Assembly (NCBI RefSeq): GCF_000472285.1 | Contig: NZ_KI421413.1 | Coordinates: forward strand, 345,852-382,372 | From: Desulfuromonas sp. TF | Lineage (GTDB): Bacteria; Desulfobacterota; Desulfuromonadia; Desulfuromonadales; ATBO01 | Direction: 5' to 3' | DNA length: 36,521 bases | Shown: piece by piece, positions 15,371 through 23,659 of the stretch | How positions within the stretch are numbered: position 1 is the first letter of the stretch | Layout of the letters: every line of letters begins with the position of its first letter | Program-made: the position numbers and the translations under genes | Notes under the pieces: model-generated | The model's input: only the letters and a program-made list of their open reading frames with translations | Databases searched by the model: none | What the model was told of the DNA's origin: nothing

Positions 15371-16941
15371 TTCTTTCCTCGCATCAGTTTTCCTTTCATC
15401 AAAGCCATCGCCTCGGCGGCTTCGGGAACCTTGAACACCACGCAGCCCATCGCGTAAATGCCGGTTCCGGCAGCAACCGCCGCGCTCAGCACTGCCGCTT
15501 TGAGCCAGATCGCCCCTGCCGTACTCCAGGGCGCAAATTCCAGGATATACCAGACCACCGCGGCCATGCAACCCGCGGCAGGAAGGAGACGTACCAGAGA
15601 GGCAAAGAGCCGGGATAAACCCAGCCGCCCGACCTTGCGGTGCAGAGCCCAGACCAGAAGCAGGCAGTTGAAAATCGAAGAAAAGGTAAGAGCCATGGCC
15701 AGACCGGTATGGCCGAAGGGCTTCATCAGAATGAGGCCTGTTCCGGCGTTGACAAGCAGTGTCCAGAAGGAAATCCAGACGGGGGTGCGGGTGTCCTTCA
15801 TGGCGTAAAAGGCAGGCACCACGACCCGACTAACCCCGACGAAGAGGAGCCCCGGGGCGAAAGCCGCCAGGGCCAGCGCCGTCTGACGCACCTCGTAATA
15901 CCCGAATGCACCCTTCATGAAAAAGAGGCTGTACACGGGCACCGCGCAGAGCATCAACCCCACCGCCGCCGGAACGGTAATCACGGCGATCAGGGCCAGG
16001 GCGAAGCGCAGCGAATCCTTGAGCCCTTCCTCATCCCCCAGCGATGCCTGCCGGCTCATGGCGGGGAGGACGGCCTGGGCCAGGGAGACGACGAAAATGC
16101 CTTGGGGGAATTCGAACAGGCGCTGCCCGTAATACAGATAGGAGACACTCCCTTCGGGGAGGAAGGAGGCGAGCAGACGGGTCACTACCACATTGATCTG
16201 ATAGATCGCCACCCCGGCGATCCCGGGGAGCATCAGGCGGCTTACCCGCACGACTGCGGGATGCCGGAAATTGAAATCGAGATGCAGGCGGACCCCCTTG
16301 CGCCGCAGGACGGGAAAATGCATGAGAAGCTGCACCGCGCCCCCGATCAGGACGCCGATGGCCAGAGAGGTGATCGGGATTTCGAACAGGGGCGAAAGGA
16401 CCAGCGCGCAGAGTATCATGGAGAGGTTGAGAAAAAGCGTGGAGACGGCAGGGAGGAAATAATGTCCCAGGACGTTCAGAATGCCTGTGACGAGCCCCAG
16501 GAGACTGATGAAAAAAATGTAAGGGAACATGATGCGGTTAAGGAAATCCGTCAGGACCAGCTTCCCCTCCACCGCACCGAAGCCGAACCCTATGCCTCGA
16601 ACCAGGAGGGGCGAGCCCAGAACACCGAGGAGCGTCACCGCCGCCATGATCAGCAGCAGCAGGGTCCAGCATATCGACGCCACCCGCATCGCCTCCTCAT
16701 CCCCCTGCCGGTGGCGAACATCGGCAAAGGTCGGAACAAAGGCAGCGGTCAGGGATCCTTCAGCAAAGAAACGTCGCAGCAGGTTGGGAATGGTGAAGGC
16801 CATGAAAAAAGCATCCGTGCCGAATCCGGCGCCGAAAAGAGCGGCAACGACCATGTCTCGCACCAGTCCGGCAATGCGGCTGAGCCCGGTCGCCACTCCC
16901 ATGACTCCGGTGGCCATGGATATCTGTTTTCTTTCGGACAT
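15367..16941 (-). CDS. murJ: Lipid II flippase MurJ
   Basis: A 524-residue polytopic membrane protein of the MOP superfamily, with about 14 predicted membrane segments. The N-terminal part contains the MurJ signature: LSRIAGLVRDMVVAALFGAG, TDAFFMAFTIPNLLRRFFAE and GSLTAAFVPTF, with the arginines lining the substrate cavity. MurJ moves lipid II across the inner membrane for peptidoglycan synthesis. Length is as usual. It is divergent from rpsT and coupled to ogt by a 4-base overlap. A perfect 10-bp dyad lies about 40 bases upstream of the start. Confidence 0.95.
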   Translation of the reverse strand: MSERKQISMATGVMGVATGLSRIAGLVRDMVVAALFGAGFGTDAFFMAFTIPNLLRRFFAEGSLTAAFVPTFADVRHRQGDEEAMRVASICWTLLLLIMAAVTLLGVLGSPLLVRGIGFGFGAVEGKLVLTDFLNRIMFPYIFFISLLGLVTGILNVLGHYFLPAVSTLFLNLSMILCALVLSPLFEIPITSLAIGVLIGGAVQLLMHFPVLRRKGVRLHLDFNFRHPAVVRVSRLMLPGIAGVAIYQINVVVTRLLASFLPEGSVSYLYYGQRLFEFPQGIFVVSLAQAVLPAMSRQASLGDEEGLKDSLRFALALIAVITVPAAVGLMLCAVPVYSLFFMKGAFGYYEVRQTALALAAFAPGLLFVGVSRVVVPAFYAMKDTRTPVWISFWTLLVNAGTGLILMKPFGHTGLAMALTFSSIFNCLLLVWALHRKVGRLGLSRLFASLVRLLPAAGCMAAVVWYILEFAPWSTAGAIWLKAAVLSAAVAAGTGIYAMGCVVFKVPEAAEAMALMKGKLMRGKK

Positions 16942-16977
16942 GAGAAGTTTCCGTTCAGATCACGCTGAAGCCCCGAA

Positions 16978-17005
16978 ATAGGGATTATTTTTTATTAATC
17001 CCTAT
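16978..17005. promoter_or_regulatory. 10-bp dyad between murJ and rpsT
   Basis: ATAGGGATTA (16978-16987) and TAATCCCTAT (16996-17005) form a perfect inverted repeat with an 8-base AT-only spacer. It lies in the leader of murJ and could be an operator or an mRNA hairpin. Confidence 0.4.
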
Positions 17006-17068
17006 ACCTGTCTGCTTAACCTATTGATGATGCAATGATTTTTATTGATTAATTTAACATTTTTTATC

Positions 17069-17097
17069 TTGACTGCAAAAACATCCAATGCTATAAA
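17069..17097 (+). promoter_or_regulatory. rpsT promoter
   Basis: TTGACT (17069-17074), a 17-base spacer and TATAAA (17092-17097) form a strong sigma70 promoter, with AT-rich DNA upstream as often found at ribosomal protein genes. Confidence 0.8.
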
Positions 17098-17150
17098 TCG
17101 GACCCTAAGTCAAACTAGCGTCATCACTTAATCCATTGGAGGATAAAACC

Positions 17151-17417
17151 TTGGCCAATCACAAATCCGCGATCAAGAGAAACAAGCAGAACGCTCTGCG
17201 CAATGCCCGCAACACGCACATTCGGTCTACCATGAGGACTTATGTCAAACAGGTCCGCCAGGCGGTCGCCGAAGGCAATGCCGAATCGGCCAAGACGGCT
17301 CTGGAGAGGGTCATCCCCTTTATCGATAAAGCCGCCACCAAAGGAATCATTCACAAGGCAACCGCCAGCCGCAAAATCTCCCGCCTTACCAGACTGGTGA
17401 ACGCCCTTCAAGCTTAG
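17151..17417 (+). CDS. rpsT: 30S ribosomal protein S20
   Basis: An 88-residue basic protein beginning [14 protein letters not shown], the standard S20 opening, and rich in Lys/Arg/Ala helices. It binds 16S rRNA in the body of the small subunit. The start is a TTG at 17151 with GGAGG (17138-17142) 8 bases upstream; a TTG start for S20 is common and limits its own expression in E. coli. An earlier in-frame TTG at 17136 overlaps the ribosome site and is not used. A monocistronic unit with its own promoter and a strong terminator. Confidence 0.97.
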   Translation: MANHKSAIKRNKQNALRNARNTHIRSTMRTYVKQVRQAVAEGNAESAKTALERVIPFIDKAATKGIIHKATASRKISRLTRLVNALQA

Positions 17418-17436
17418 TCGAGTTTGCTTCAGCTAT

Positions 17437-17471
17437 AAAAAAAAGGGGCCCGTGCGGCCCCTTTTTTTTTT
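17437..17471. terminator. Bidirectional terminator between rpsT and holA
   Basis: Eight As, GGGGCC, a CGTGC loop, GGCCCC and ten Ts form an intrinsic terminator that works for both the rpsT transcript and the converging holA transcript. Confidence 0.9.
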
Positions 17472-17476
17472 ACTCG

Positions 17477-18478
17477 TCAGCCGGGCTCGCCCACCGCAAT
17501 ATCCTGCACCAGCTTCTCAAGCAAGACGGCCGGATGAGCCCCGCTTGACTTGAGCGCCATATCGACGTCAAGAAAGAGTTCGAAGGAGTGCCGGTACTGC
17601 ACTGAAGAAAACCGCCGGGCCTGTTTTACTAGTCCGTCGAGAAAATAAGGGTTTATCCCGATGCGTCGGCAGAGATCCTGTTTGCCCGTTCCCTGTTCAA
17701 GAAGCTCCCGGGTCTTCCAGAGCTGCCGGAAATGCCGCACCATCATGCTGAGGATGAGCAGCGGGGCCACCCCTTCAGCGAGAAGCCTGCTCAGAAGACG
17801 CAATGCCTCTCCGGTATTCTTGTCTCCCATGGCGTTGGTCAGGTCGAAGATGCTGTCCACCCGGGTATCGGAAACAACGGCGGCCACATCTTTGACATCG
17901 GCCAGATTCCTCTCCCCCAGATAGGCAAAGAGCTTGCTCAATTCGCCGTGCACCTCCTGGAGATTGGTCCCCATCCGTCGGCAGAACAGGGCCAGAGCAT
18001 CCTCGGTGAAAGAGCGTCCCGCCTCATGGGCCTGGGATTTTACAAATGCCGGGATCTGATTGTCGTACAGCTTCTTGTATTCGACCAACTCTCCCTTTTT
18101 ATTGAATTCCTGGAAAAACTTCTTGCGCCGGTCGATCTTGTCGGCGGTGAAAACCAGGACAGTTTCCGGCATGGGATGCTGCAGATAGGGAACAAACGCT
18201 TCAAGCTCTGCGGCGGCTAGGTTCTGGGCATCCTTGACCAGCACCATGCGATGCGCGGCAAACAGAGGGAGGGTGCGGACCGTATCGAGAATGGTTTCGG
18301 CTCGGGATTCCCGGCCGTGATAAAGGTTATAGTTGAAGTCGCGTGTATCGGGGGGGACGGCCAGATCGAGTACGCGCTGCAACGTCCGCTCCAGGGAAAA
18401 GGTTTCTTCACCGAAGAGAAAGAGCAGCGGTGGAATTTTATGCGCTGCGAGATTCCGATCGAGTTCCACAGGCGTCAT
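17477..18478 (-). CDS. holA: DNA polymerase III delta subunit
   Basis: A 333-residue clamp-loader subunit of the HolA family. The N-terminal domain includes PPLLFLFGEETFSLERTL, and VLVFTADKIDRRKKFF and LQEVHGELSKLFAYLG are typical of the AAA+-like fold without a working ATP site. The delta subunit opens the beta sliding clamp. The start at 18478 (MTPVELD) has GGAGAGG upstream; a longer frame from 18676 overlaps lptE and is not supported. It lies 16 bases after lptE on the same strand, and the leuS-lptE-holA order is common in proteobacteria. Confidence 0.92.
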   Translation of the reverse strand: MTPVELDRNLAAHKIPPLLFLFGEETFSLERTLQRVLDLAVPPDTRDFNYNLYHGRESRAETILDTVRTLPLFAAHRMVLVKDAQNLAAAELEAFVPYLQHPMPETVLVFTADKIDRRKKFFQEFNKKGELVEYKKLYDNQIPAFVKSQAHEAGRSFTEDALALFCRRMGTNLQEVHGELSKLFAYLGERNLADVKDVAAVVSDTRVDSIFDLTNAMGDKNTGEALRLLSRLLAEGVAPLLILSMMVRHFRQLWKTRELLEQGTGKQDLCRRIGINPYFLDGLVKQARRFSSVQYRHSFELFLDVDMALKSSGAHPAVLLEKLVQDIAVGEPG

Positions 18479-18494
18479 CTGAGAGCCTCTCCGG

Positions 18495-19004
18495 TCAGAA
18501 ATTGTCCACGATCCTGAAATAAAGCTCCTCGGCCTGGCGTTCGATGATGACATCGATGGCTTCGGCCTCATTGTCTTCCTGGACGGCCTTGTCGTCGTTG
18601 GAAGGATACTCCTCCGTCCAGGAAAGGCTTCCCTTCCACAGAGTCTTGCCATCGGAAGCACGATAAAGGACGGCATCGACGGCCATGGCCGATCGGTACT
18701 CGGTTATTTCGTCGTCTAGTCCGAAAGATACCGGAGAGGTCGAATAGGCGGTGACGGCTCCGGACAAAACAGCGTCGGCGCGGGTCCGGTCTTCGGTGAT
18801 ATGCAGACTGCGGGTCCGGGCGAACTCCCTTGTCACCTCCTTGGTGATGAGGTTTTCCAGAAACGGCTCGGCGGTACGATTGGCAAAGAGTTCGATATAG
18901 AGGGTCCGGATTTCAGGAGGCAGGTTGTTCACGTCTCCGGAGAGATGATAACCGCAGCCGCACAAAAGAAACGGAAGTACCCAGAAAAGAATCAGGCGCC
19001 GCAT
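18495..19004 (-). CDS. lptE: LPS-assembly lipoprotein LptE
   Basis: A 169-residue lipoprotein. The signal peptide ends in a lipobox (LCGC, lipidated Cys17), followed by GYHLSGDVNNLPPEI, the LptE/RlpB opening. LptE plugs the LptD barrel and helps insert LPS into the outer membrane. The start ATG overlaps the leuS stop by one base (TGATG), so it is coupled to leuS; a GTG one codon upstream is the alternative. It carries the usual IELFANRT segment. The C-terminus is acidic (DNEAEAIDVIIERQAEEL), as is common in the family. Confidence 0.9.
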   Translation of the reverse strand: MRRLILFWVLPFLLCGCGYHLSGDVNNLPPEIRTLYIELFANRTAEPFLENLITKEVTREFARTRSLHITEDRTRADAVLSGAVTAYSTSPVSFGLDDEITEYRSAMAVDAVLYRASDGKTLWKGSLSWTEEYPSNDDKAVQEDNEAEAIDVIIERQAEELYFRIVDNF

Positions 19005-21556
19005 CACGCCACCACCACGTTGACCAGCCGGCCGGGGATGACGACCACCTTTCGCACCGTTTTTCCGCTGGTGAAACGGGCCACGTTTTCCTCGGTCAGA
19101 GCCGCCTTCCGCACCTCTTCTTCATCGGCATCCGCCGCGACGGTCACCTTCCCCCGGACCTTGCCGTTGACCTGAATGACAATGACTTTTTCGTCTTCGA
19201 CCAGAGCCGATTCATCCCAGTCCGGCCACCCTGCGGCCTCGATCCCTCCCTCGTGTCCCAGGCCGCTCCAGGCTTCTTCGGCGACATGGGGGACGAAAGG
19301 AGCCAGAAGGCGAACCACCGTCTCCAGGGCCTCCCTGAGCGCCCCGGGATTCTCCTCTTTGCGATCGAACGCATAGATGGCGTTGACCAGTTCCATGACG
19401 GCGGCGATGGCCGTATTGAAATGGAAGCGGCCGTCGATATCGTCAGTCACCTTCCGGATGGTCCGGTGGGTCGTACGACGCAGGATCCTGGCATCTCCTT
19501 CCGTTTCAGGCGGCCGGTTATCTTCGATCAGCTCCAGATTATCATAAATGGCCCGCCAGACCCGGTTGAGAAAACGGTAGCAACCCTCCACCCCCTGCTC
19601 ATTCCATTCCAGGTCCTTCTCCGGAGGCGCGGCGAAGAGGGAGAAGAGACGGGCGGTATCGGCGCCGAAGCGCTCTATGAGGCTGTCTGGATCAACCACG
19701 TTTTTCTTCGACTTGCTCATCTTCTCATTACGGCCGACACGCGTTTCCTTGCCGCAGATCGTGCATTTTCCGTCTCCGACCTGCTCCGGATAGAGCCACC
19801 CATGCTCGGGACAGGAACGGGTTTCCATGCAGACCATCCCTTGTGTGAGGAGGTTGCGGAAAGGTTCATCGACGTTCATCATCCCGAGGTCGCGCAGCAC
19901 CTTGGTAAAAAAGCGGGCGTAAAGCAGGTGCATGACAGCGTGCTCGATACCGCCGATGTACTGATCGACCGGCAGCCAGTATTCGGCCGCCTGGCGGTCG
20001 ACGGGAGCGGAAGGAAAATCGGGGCTGGTGAAACGGGCGAAATACCAGGAACTCTCCACAAAGGTGTCGAAGGTGTCTGTTTCCCGCCGCGCCGCATCGC
20101 CGCACTGGGGGCAGGTGACGGTAGCGAAGGCGCTGCTCTTCGCCAGAGGGCTTCCCCCCTCCCCGGTGAATTCGACATCGGTCGGCAGAACCACCGGAAG
20201 ATCCTGCTCAGGCACCGGAACGACCCCGCAGACATCGCAGTAGATGATGGGGATGGGCGTCCCCCAGTAACGCTGGCGCGATACGCCCCAGTCGCGAAGA
20301 CGGTAGTTGACCGTTTTTTTACCGATCCCCTCCTTCTCAAGGTATTCGGCGATCCGTTCCTTGGCTTCCTCGTTGTCGAGACCGTCGAACTCCCTGGAGT
20401 TGGTCATGACGCCCGACCCGGTCCAGGCTTCGGACATGGCCTCCGGATCAAGGCTTTTGCCCTCAGGTTGAATGACCACGGTCATGGGAAGATCGTATTT
20501 GCGGGCGAATTCGAAGTCGCGCTGGTCGTGGGTGGGGACCGCCATGACCGCCCCGGTGCCGTAGTCCATGAGAACGAAATTGGCCAGGAAAACCGGCATC
20601 CGCAGCCGGGTGACCGGGTTTATACAGTAGGATCCGGTGAAGACCCCCTCTTTTTCGAAGTCCTCACTGGTGCGTTTTATCTTGTCCTGTTTCTTGACCC
20701 GGTCGATGAACGCTTCCACCGCCTCCCGCTGCTCCGAAGTGGTCAGTTCCAGCGCCAGGGGGTGCTCCGGGGCCAGGCTCATGAAGGTGGCTCCGTACAG
20801 CGTGTCCTGACGCGTTGTGAAGACGCGAATCTTCTTCAACGAGGTTTTCAGGGGGAATTCGATTTCACAGCCGATGCTGCGCCCTATCCAGTTGCGCTGC
20901 ATGGTCAGGACCGGCTCCGGCCATCCCTTCAGACGATCGGTTTCCTCCAGCAGTTCACGGGCGTATTCGGTCGTCTTGAAGAACCACTGCTCCAACTCCT
21001 TCTGTGCCACCTCGCTGTCGCAACGCCAGCAGCACCCGTCCTCCACCTGTTCGTTGGCCAGAACGGTCCGGCACTCGGGGCACCAGTTGACGAAAGAACT
21101 CTTCTTGTAGGCCAGCCCCTTTTTGAACATCCGGAGGAAAATGAGCTGTTCCCATTTATAGTAGTCGACGTCGCAGGTGGCCAGTTCGCGGTCCCAGTCG
21201 TAGGACAAGCCCATCCGCTTAAGCTGCGAGCGCATGTTGGCAATGTTTTCGCGGGTCCATTTGGCAGGATGGATTCCATGCTGAATCGCGGCGTTTTCGG
21301 CAGGCATGCCGAAAGCATCCCAGCCCATGGGATGAAGGACGTTGAACCCCTGGAGCCGCTTGAATCGTGCTATCACATCGCCGATGGAATAGTTGCGGAC
21401 ATGTCCCATATGGATGCGTCCCGAAGGATAGGGGAACATTTCCAGGAGGTAGAATTTCTTCCTGTCGACTCGCTCCTCTACTTTGAAGGTTTTTTTCTCC
21501 TCCCAGACGGACTGCCACTTGCTCTCTACGGCACTGGGTTCATAGCGCTCTTGCAT
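19004..21556 (-). CDS. leuS: Leucyl-tRNA synthetase
   Basis: An 850-residue class I synthetase. The HIGH-type motif is in [15 protein letters not shown] (about 42-55) and the KMSKS motif lies near residue 610 ([14 protein letters not shown]). The CP1 editing domain includes [11 protein letters not shown] and [14 protein letters not shown]. Paired cysteines (CPECRT, CCWRC; CPQCG; CPEHG, CTICGK) suggest zinc sites as in many bacterial LeuRS. It charges tRNA-Leu with leucine. The start at 21556 follows GGAGGAG; a frame opening at 21655 lacks a ribosome site. The long plus-strand frame over the same bases is an antisense shadow. Confidence 0.97.
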   Translation of the reverse strand: MQERYEPSAVESKWQSVWEEKKTFKVEERVDRKKFYLLEMFPYPSGRIHMGHVRNYSIGDVIARFKRLQGFNVLHPMGWDAFGMPAENAAIQHGIHPAKWTRENIANMRSQLKRMGLSYDWDRELATCDVDYYKWEQLIFLRMFKKGLAYKKSSFVNWCPECRTVLANEQVEDGCCWRCDSEVAQKELEQWFFKTTEYARELLEETDRLKGWPEPVLTMQRNWIGRSIGCEIEFPLKTSLKKIRVFTTRQDTLYGATFMSLAPEHPLALELTTSEQREAVEAFIDRVKKQDKIKRTSEDFEKEGVFTGSYCINPVTRLRMPVFLANFVLMDYGTGAVMAVPTHDQRDFEFARKYDLPMTVVIQPEGKSLDPEAMSEAWTGSGVMTNSREFDGLDNEEAKERIAEYLEKEGIGKKTVNYRLRDWGVSRQRYWGTPIPIIYCDVCGVVPVPEQDLPVVLPTDVEFTGEGGSPLAKSSAFATVTCPQCGDAARRETDTFDTFVESSWYFARFTSPDFPSAPVDRQAAEYWLPVDQYIGGIEHAVMHLLYARFFTKVLRDLGMMNVDEPFRNLLTQGMVCMETRSCPEHGWLYPEQVGDGKCTICGKETRVGRNEKMSKSKKNVVDPDSLIERFGADTARLFSLFAAPPEKDLEWNEQGVEGCYRFLNRVWRAIYDNLELIEDNRPPETEGDARILRRTTHRTIRKVTDDIDGRFHFNTAIAAVMELVNAIYAFDRKEENPGALREALETVVRLLAPFVPHVAEEAWSGLGHEGGIEAAGWPDWDESALVEDEKVIVIQVNGKVRGKVTVAADADEEEVRKAALTEENVARFTSGKTVRKVVVIPGRLVNVVVA

Positions 21557-21583
21557 ATCTCCTCCGCGCCCTTTCGGCTCCGG

Positions 21584-21612
21584 TAAAAACAGGAAAACCG
21601 GCCTGTGCCGGT
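21584..21612 (-). terminator. Terminator-like hairpin between infA and leuS
   Basis: On the minus strand ACCGGC-ACAG-GCCGGT is followed by TTTTCCTGTTTTT. It probably limits readthrough from infA into leuS, whose start lies about 30 bases further on. Confidence 0.5.
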
Positions 21613-21723
21613 ATGAATCAAGGTAAACGCCGGGGCGATCCCCGAAAAAGCGCAACGGAAGAGATGGGCGGCGAGGGGAACCTCGCCCTCGCTTCAGTCC
21701 GGCCCCGGCCGTTGCTAACGAAC

Positions 21724-21942
21724 TTACTTTTCCCGGTAGGTAATCCGCCCCCGGCTCAGATCGTAAGGGGAAAGCTCCACGGTGACACGGTCGCCGGGGA
21801 GAATGCGGATGTAAAATTTGCGCATTTTGCCGGAAATATGAGCCAGTACGATATGGCCATTGTCCAGTTTGACCCGGAACATGGCATTGGGGAGGGGTTC
21901 GATGACCGATCCCTCGACTTCAATCGCTTCTTCTTTAGCCAA
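21724..21942 (-). CDS. infA: Translation initiation factor IF-1
   Basis: A 72-residue single S1/OB-fold protein. [20 protein letters not shown] and the C-terminal [12 protein letters not shown] are diagnostic of IF-1, which occupies the ribosomal A site during initiation. The start has AAGGAGG upstream. It has its own promoter (22006-22033) and lies between leuS and the GAF/CheY unit, all on the minus strand. Confidence 0.97.
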   Translation of the reverse strand: MAKEEAIEVEGSVIEPLPNAMFRVKLDNGHIVLAHISGKMRKFYIRILPGDRVTVELSPYDLSRGRITYREK

Positions 21943-22005
21943 AAGAGCCTCCTTGAGGAACTATGAATAGTGGAGATTGACCGGACGGGTCCAGGCAATC
22001 CCGAG

Positions 22006-22033
22006 TATTTACACAATGAACCGGGATTGTCAA
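22006..22033 (-). promoter_or_regulatory. infA promoter
   Basis: On the minus strand TTGACA (22033-22028), a 16-base spacer and TAAATA (22011-22006). A CCGGG/CCCGG inverted repeat surrounds the -35 box. Confidence 0.6.
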
Positions 22034-22057
22034 CCCCCGGATTCGCAGGACAGGCGT

Positions 22058-22438
22058 TTATGCTCCGAGGTTCAACAGACGCCGGGCGGCCTCGAGTATT
22101 TTGGTCGTCTGGATCGGCTTGGTGATATAGTCGTTCGCTCCCAGGGCCAGGGCGCGGTCCCGGTCCTCCGTCGCCCCTTCCGTTGTGATGATGACGATCG
22201 GCACATTCTTGTAGTTGGGATCGTTGCGAACAAGGCTCACCAGCTTAAGCCCATCCATTATAGGCATGTTGATATCGGTGAAGATCAGATCGAATTTTTC
22301 GCTCGACAGCTTCTTCAGACCATCCACGCCGTCATTCGCCTCGACGATGTTGAGTCCGCGCAGACGCTTCAGTGCGAATACGATGAGCTGGCGCATGGTT
22401 GGCGAATCTTCAACGATGAGCACCTTAAAGGTAGACAT
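22058..22438 (-). CDS. CheY-like single-domain response regulator
   Basis: A 126-residue receiver domain with no output domain. The acidic pocket is in LIVEDSPTMR, the phospho-acceptor is Asp55 in FTDINMPIMDG, the switch Thr lies in IITTEG, and the conserved Lys is in YITKP. The protein is close in pattern to the CheY at 33186-33560: both have EDSPTMR, TDINMP, NDPNYKN/NNPNYKN and TEG, so they look like paralogues at the two ends of the cluster. It follows the GAF gene by 18 bases and ends the unit. Likely phosphorylated by the CheA here; its target (motor, pili or another output) is unknown. Confidence 0.9.
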   Translation of the reverse strand: MSTFKVLIVEDSPTMRQLIVFALKRLRGLNIVEANDGVDGLKKLSSEKFDLIFTDINMPIMDGLKLVSLVRNDPNYKNVPIVIITTEGATEDRDRALALGANDYITKPIQTTKILEAARRLLNLGA

Positions 22439-22456
22439 GAAAAATCCCTCCCCGGA

Positions 22457-23278
22457 CTATTTGGTCAAAAGATCAAGAAAACCCTGGATGGTCGACAGCT
22501 TCCGTTCCGATTCAGAATAGAGCTTGGAAGAGAAGATAGCGGTGGCGGCATGACCTGCCAGCAGGGTAAAGAGTTCGTAATCCACCTCGGCAAACCGGTC
22601 CTTCTGAACCAGCAGTTTATAGATGACGATCACGCCGATGACGTGTTCCTTGATCTTGAGGGGGATGCAGACAATGGGATGATTGAAATCCCTGACATAT
22701 CCCTCCATCTCATCGATGAAGTAGTTTTCTCCCGTTTTGGCCATCTGACCGATGATCCCCTCGCCGATGCCGACCTTCGGCAGTTCGGACTGCTCCAGAC
22801 CTTCCGTGGCCACCGCCTGCAGCTTGTTGGTTTTTTCGTCCAGAAGCATGATGGCGAATTCTTCGGCGCCGATGAGATTGATCACGATCTCGGTAATGAC
22901 CTGAAGGACCTCGCGAAAATCGAGAGTCGAATGGAGCTGATAGGAGGCGATATAAAGGTTGGCCAGATTGTTGTTTTCCGTCTCGATCTCGACGTAACGG
23001 TTGGCGAAATCGAGGTTCTCCGCCTCTATCTGCTTGATGCGATCGAGAATCTCACTCTTCTCCTGCTCCAGCTCCTCAATGCGGCGAAGCAACTTTTCCG
23101 CTTCGATACCGGAAAGGCCGCCCTCTGTCTTGACGGTTTCCTGAAGTTGCAGAATCTGAAAACGCAGCCGCTCGTTTTCCTTGAGCAGTTCCTGGGTGAA
23201 TTCGGCACCCTTCTTAAAGACCTGCAGAAATTCCTCGGCCCTGCTTGCCGAACCTCTGGTGTCGTCTTTTTCCGCCAT
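22457..23278 (-). CDS. Coiled-coil and GAF domain protein
   Basis: A 273-residue soluble protein. Residues about 20-110 are charged heptad-like coiled coil (ENERLRFQILQLQETV, EELEQEKSEILDRIKQIEAE). A GAF domain follows (about 115-255), including FREVLQVITEIVINLIGAEE, GIGEGIIGQMAKTGE and CIPLKIKEHVIGVIVIY. GAF domains bind small ligands or act in dimers; there is no catalytic domain. Together with a CheY directly downstream and che genes upstream, it may be a cytoplasmic sensor or scaffold of the chemosensory system. The start has AGGAGA upstream. A MITE-like hairpin ends immediately before this ribosome site. Confidence 0.82.
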   Translation of the reverse strand: MAEKDDTRGSASRAEEFLQVFKKGAEFTQELLKENERLRFQILQLQETVKTEGGLSGIEAEKLLRRIEELEQEKSEILDRIKQIEAENLDFANRYVEIETENNNLANLYIASYQLHSTLDFREVLQVITEIVINLIGAEEFAIMLLDEKTNKLQAVATEGLEQSELPKVGIGEGIIGQMAKTGENYFIDEMEGYVRDFNHPIVCIPLKIKEHVIGVIVIYKLLVQKDRFAEVDYELFTLLAGHAATAIFSSKLYSESERKLSTIQGFLDLLTK

Positions 23279-23288
23279 GGTATTCTCC

Positions 23289-23453
23289 TAAACTTGATGC
23301 ACTCGCAAAAACTCAGAGGATGGCTAAGCAAAAATTTCGTCCTACAAGGCATGGTGGTTTTTCTGGGGCGAAGGCATACATCAGGTATGTCGAGGTCCTG
23401 AAAAAACACCGTAACGCCGTAGGGCGGACTTTTTGCGACGCCATTAAACTTGA
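23289..23453. mobile_element. MITE-like hairpin element with 9-bp direct repeats
   Basis: TAAACTTGA occurs at 23289-23297 and again at 23445-23453. Just inside them are inverted arms: TGCACTCGCAAAAACTC (23298-23314) matches the complement of GACTTTTTGCGACGCCA (23428-23444) at 13 of 17 positions. Further inside, CGTCCTACAAGGCATGGTGG pairs imperfectly with the stretch before 23428, and GCATAC-ATCAG-GTATGT marks the centre. The left arm has about 23 extra bases (near 23315-23337). The element has no reading frame of its own. The direct repeats look like a target-site duplication, so a non-autonomous transposable element is likely; a structured leader RNA is the alternative. The next 200 bases up to CheB hold nothing that I recognise. 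Confidence 0.6.
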
Positions 23454-23659
23454 CAGGTGCCCGATATCAGGCGCAATCCTACCAGCACCCGGAATAAATG
23501 TCGACCTTTTACACTGTCTTTCCGTCCGGATAACGGTTTCTTTTCCGCCACAGCGGCCTCATCCTCTTGAGCAACCTCAGACTTTCTGCCCCCGAAGGAA
23601 GAACTCTCCGTCTGCTACCCGGAAATTCACCCGAGTTCCTCCTGAACTTCCCGATGCCA

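Noticed and set aside
15640-16968. 442-codon plus-strand frame opposite murJ
   Set aside because: The translation is a highly charged Gln/Glu/Gly/Arg mix, the mirror of hydrophobic membrane codons. murJ on the minus strand is clear.
19253-21586. 777-codon open frame on the plus strand
   Set aside because: It is antisense to leuS, which has all synthetase motifs. The frame has no ribosome site or known domain and results from GC-rich codon bias.
21977-23401. 474-codon plus-strand frame opposite cheY and the GAF gene
   Set aside because: It runs antisense through two well-supported genes and ends inside the hairpin element; no motif or ribosome site.
23444-23620. Minus-strand frame after cheB reading EVAQEDEAAVAEKKPLSG
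   Set aside because: Open for about 56 codons and protein-like, but it has no start codon, follows a stop, and runs into the hairpin element. Could be a relic, not enough support for a gene.
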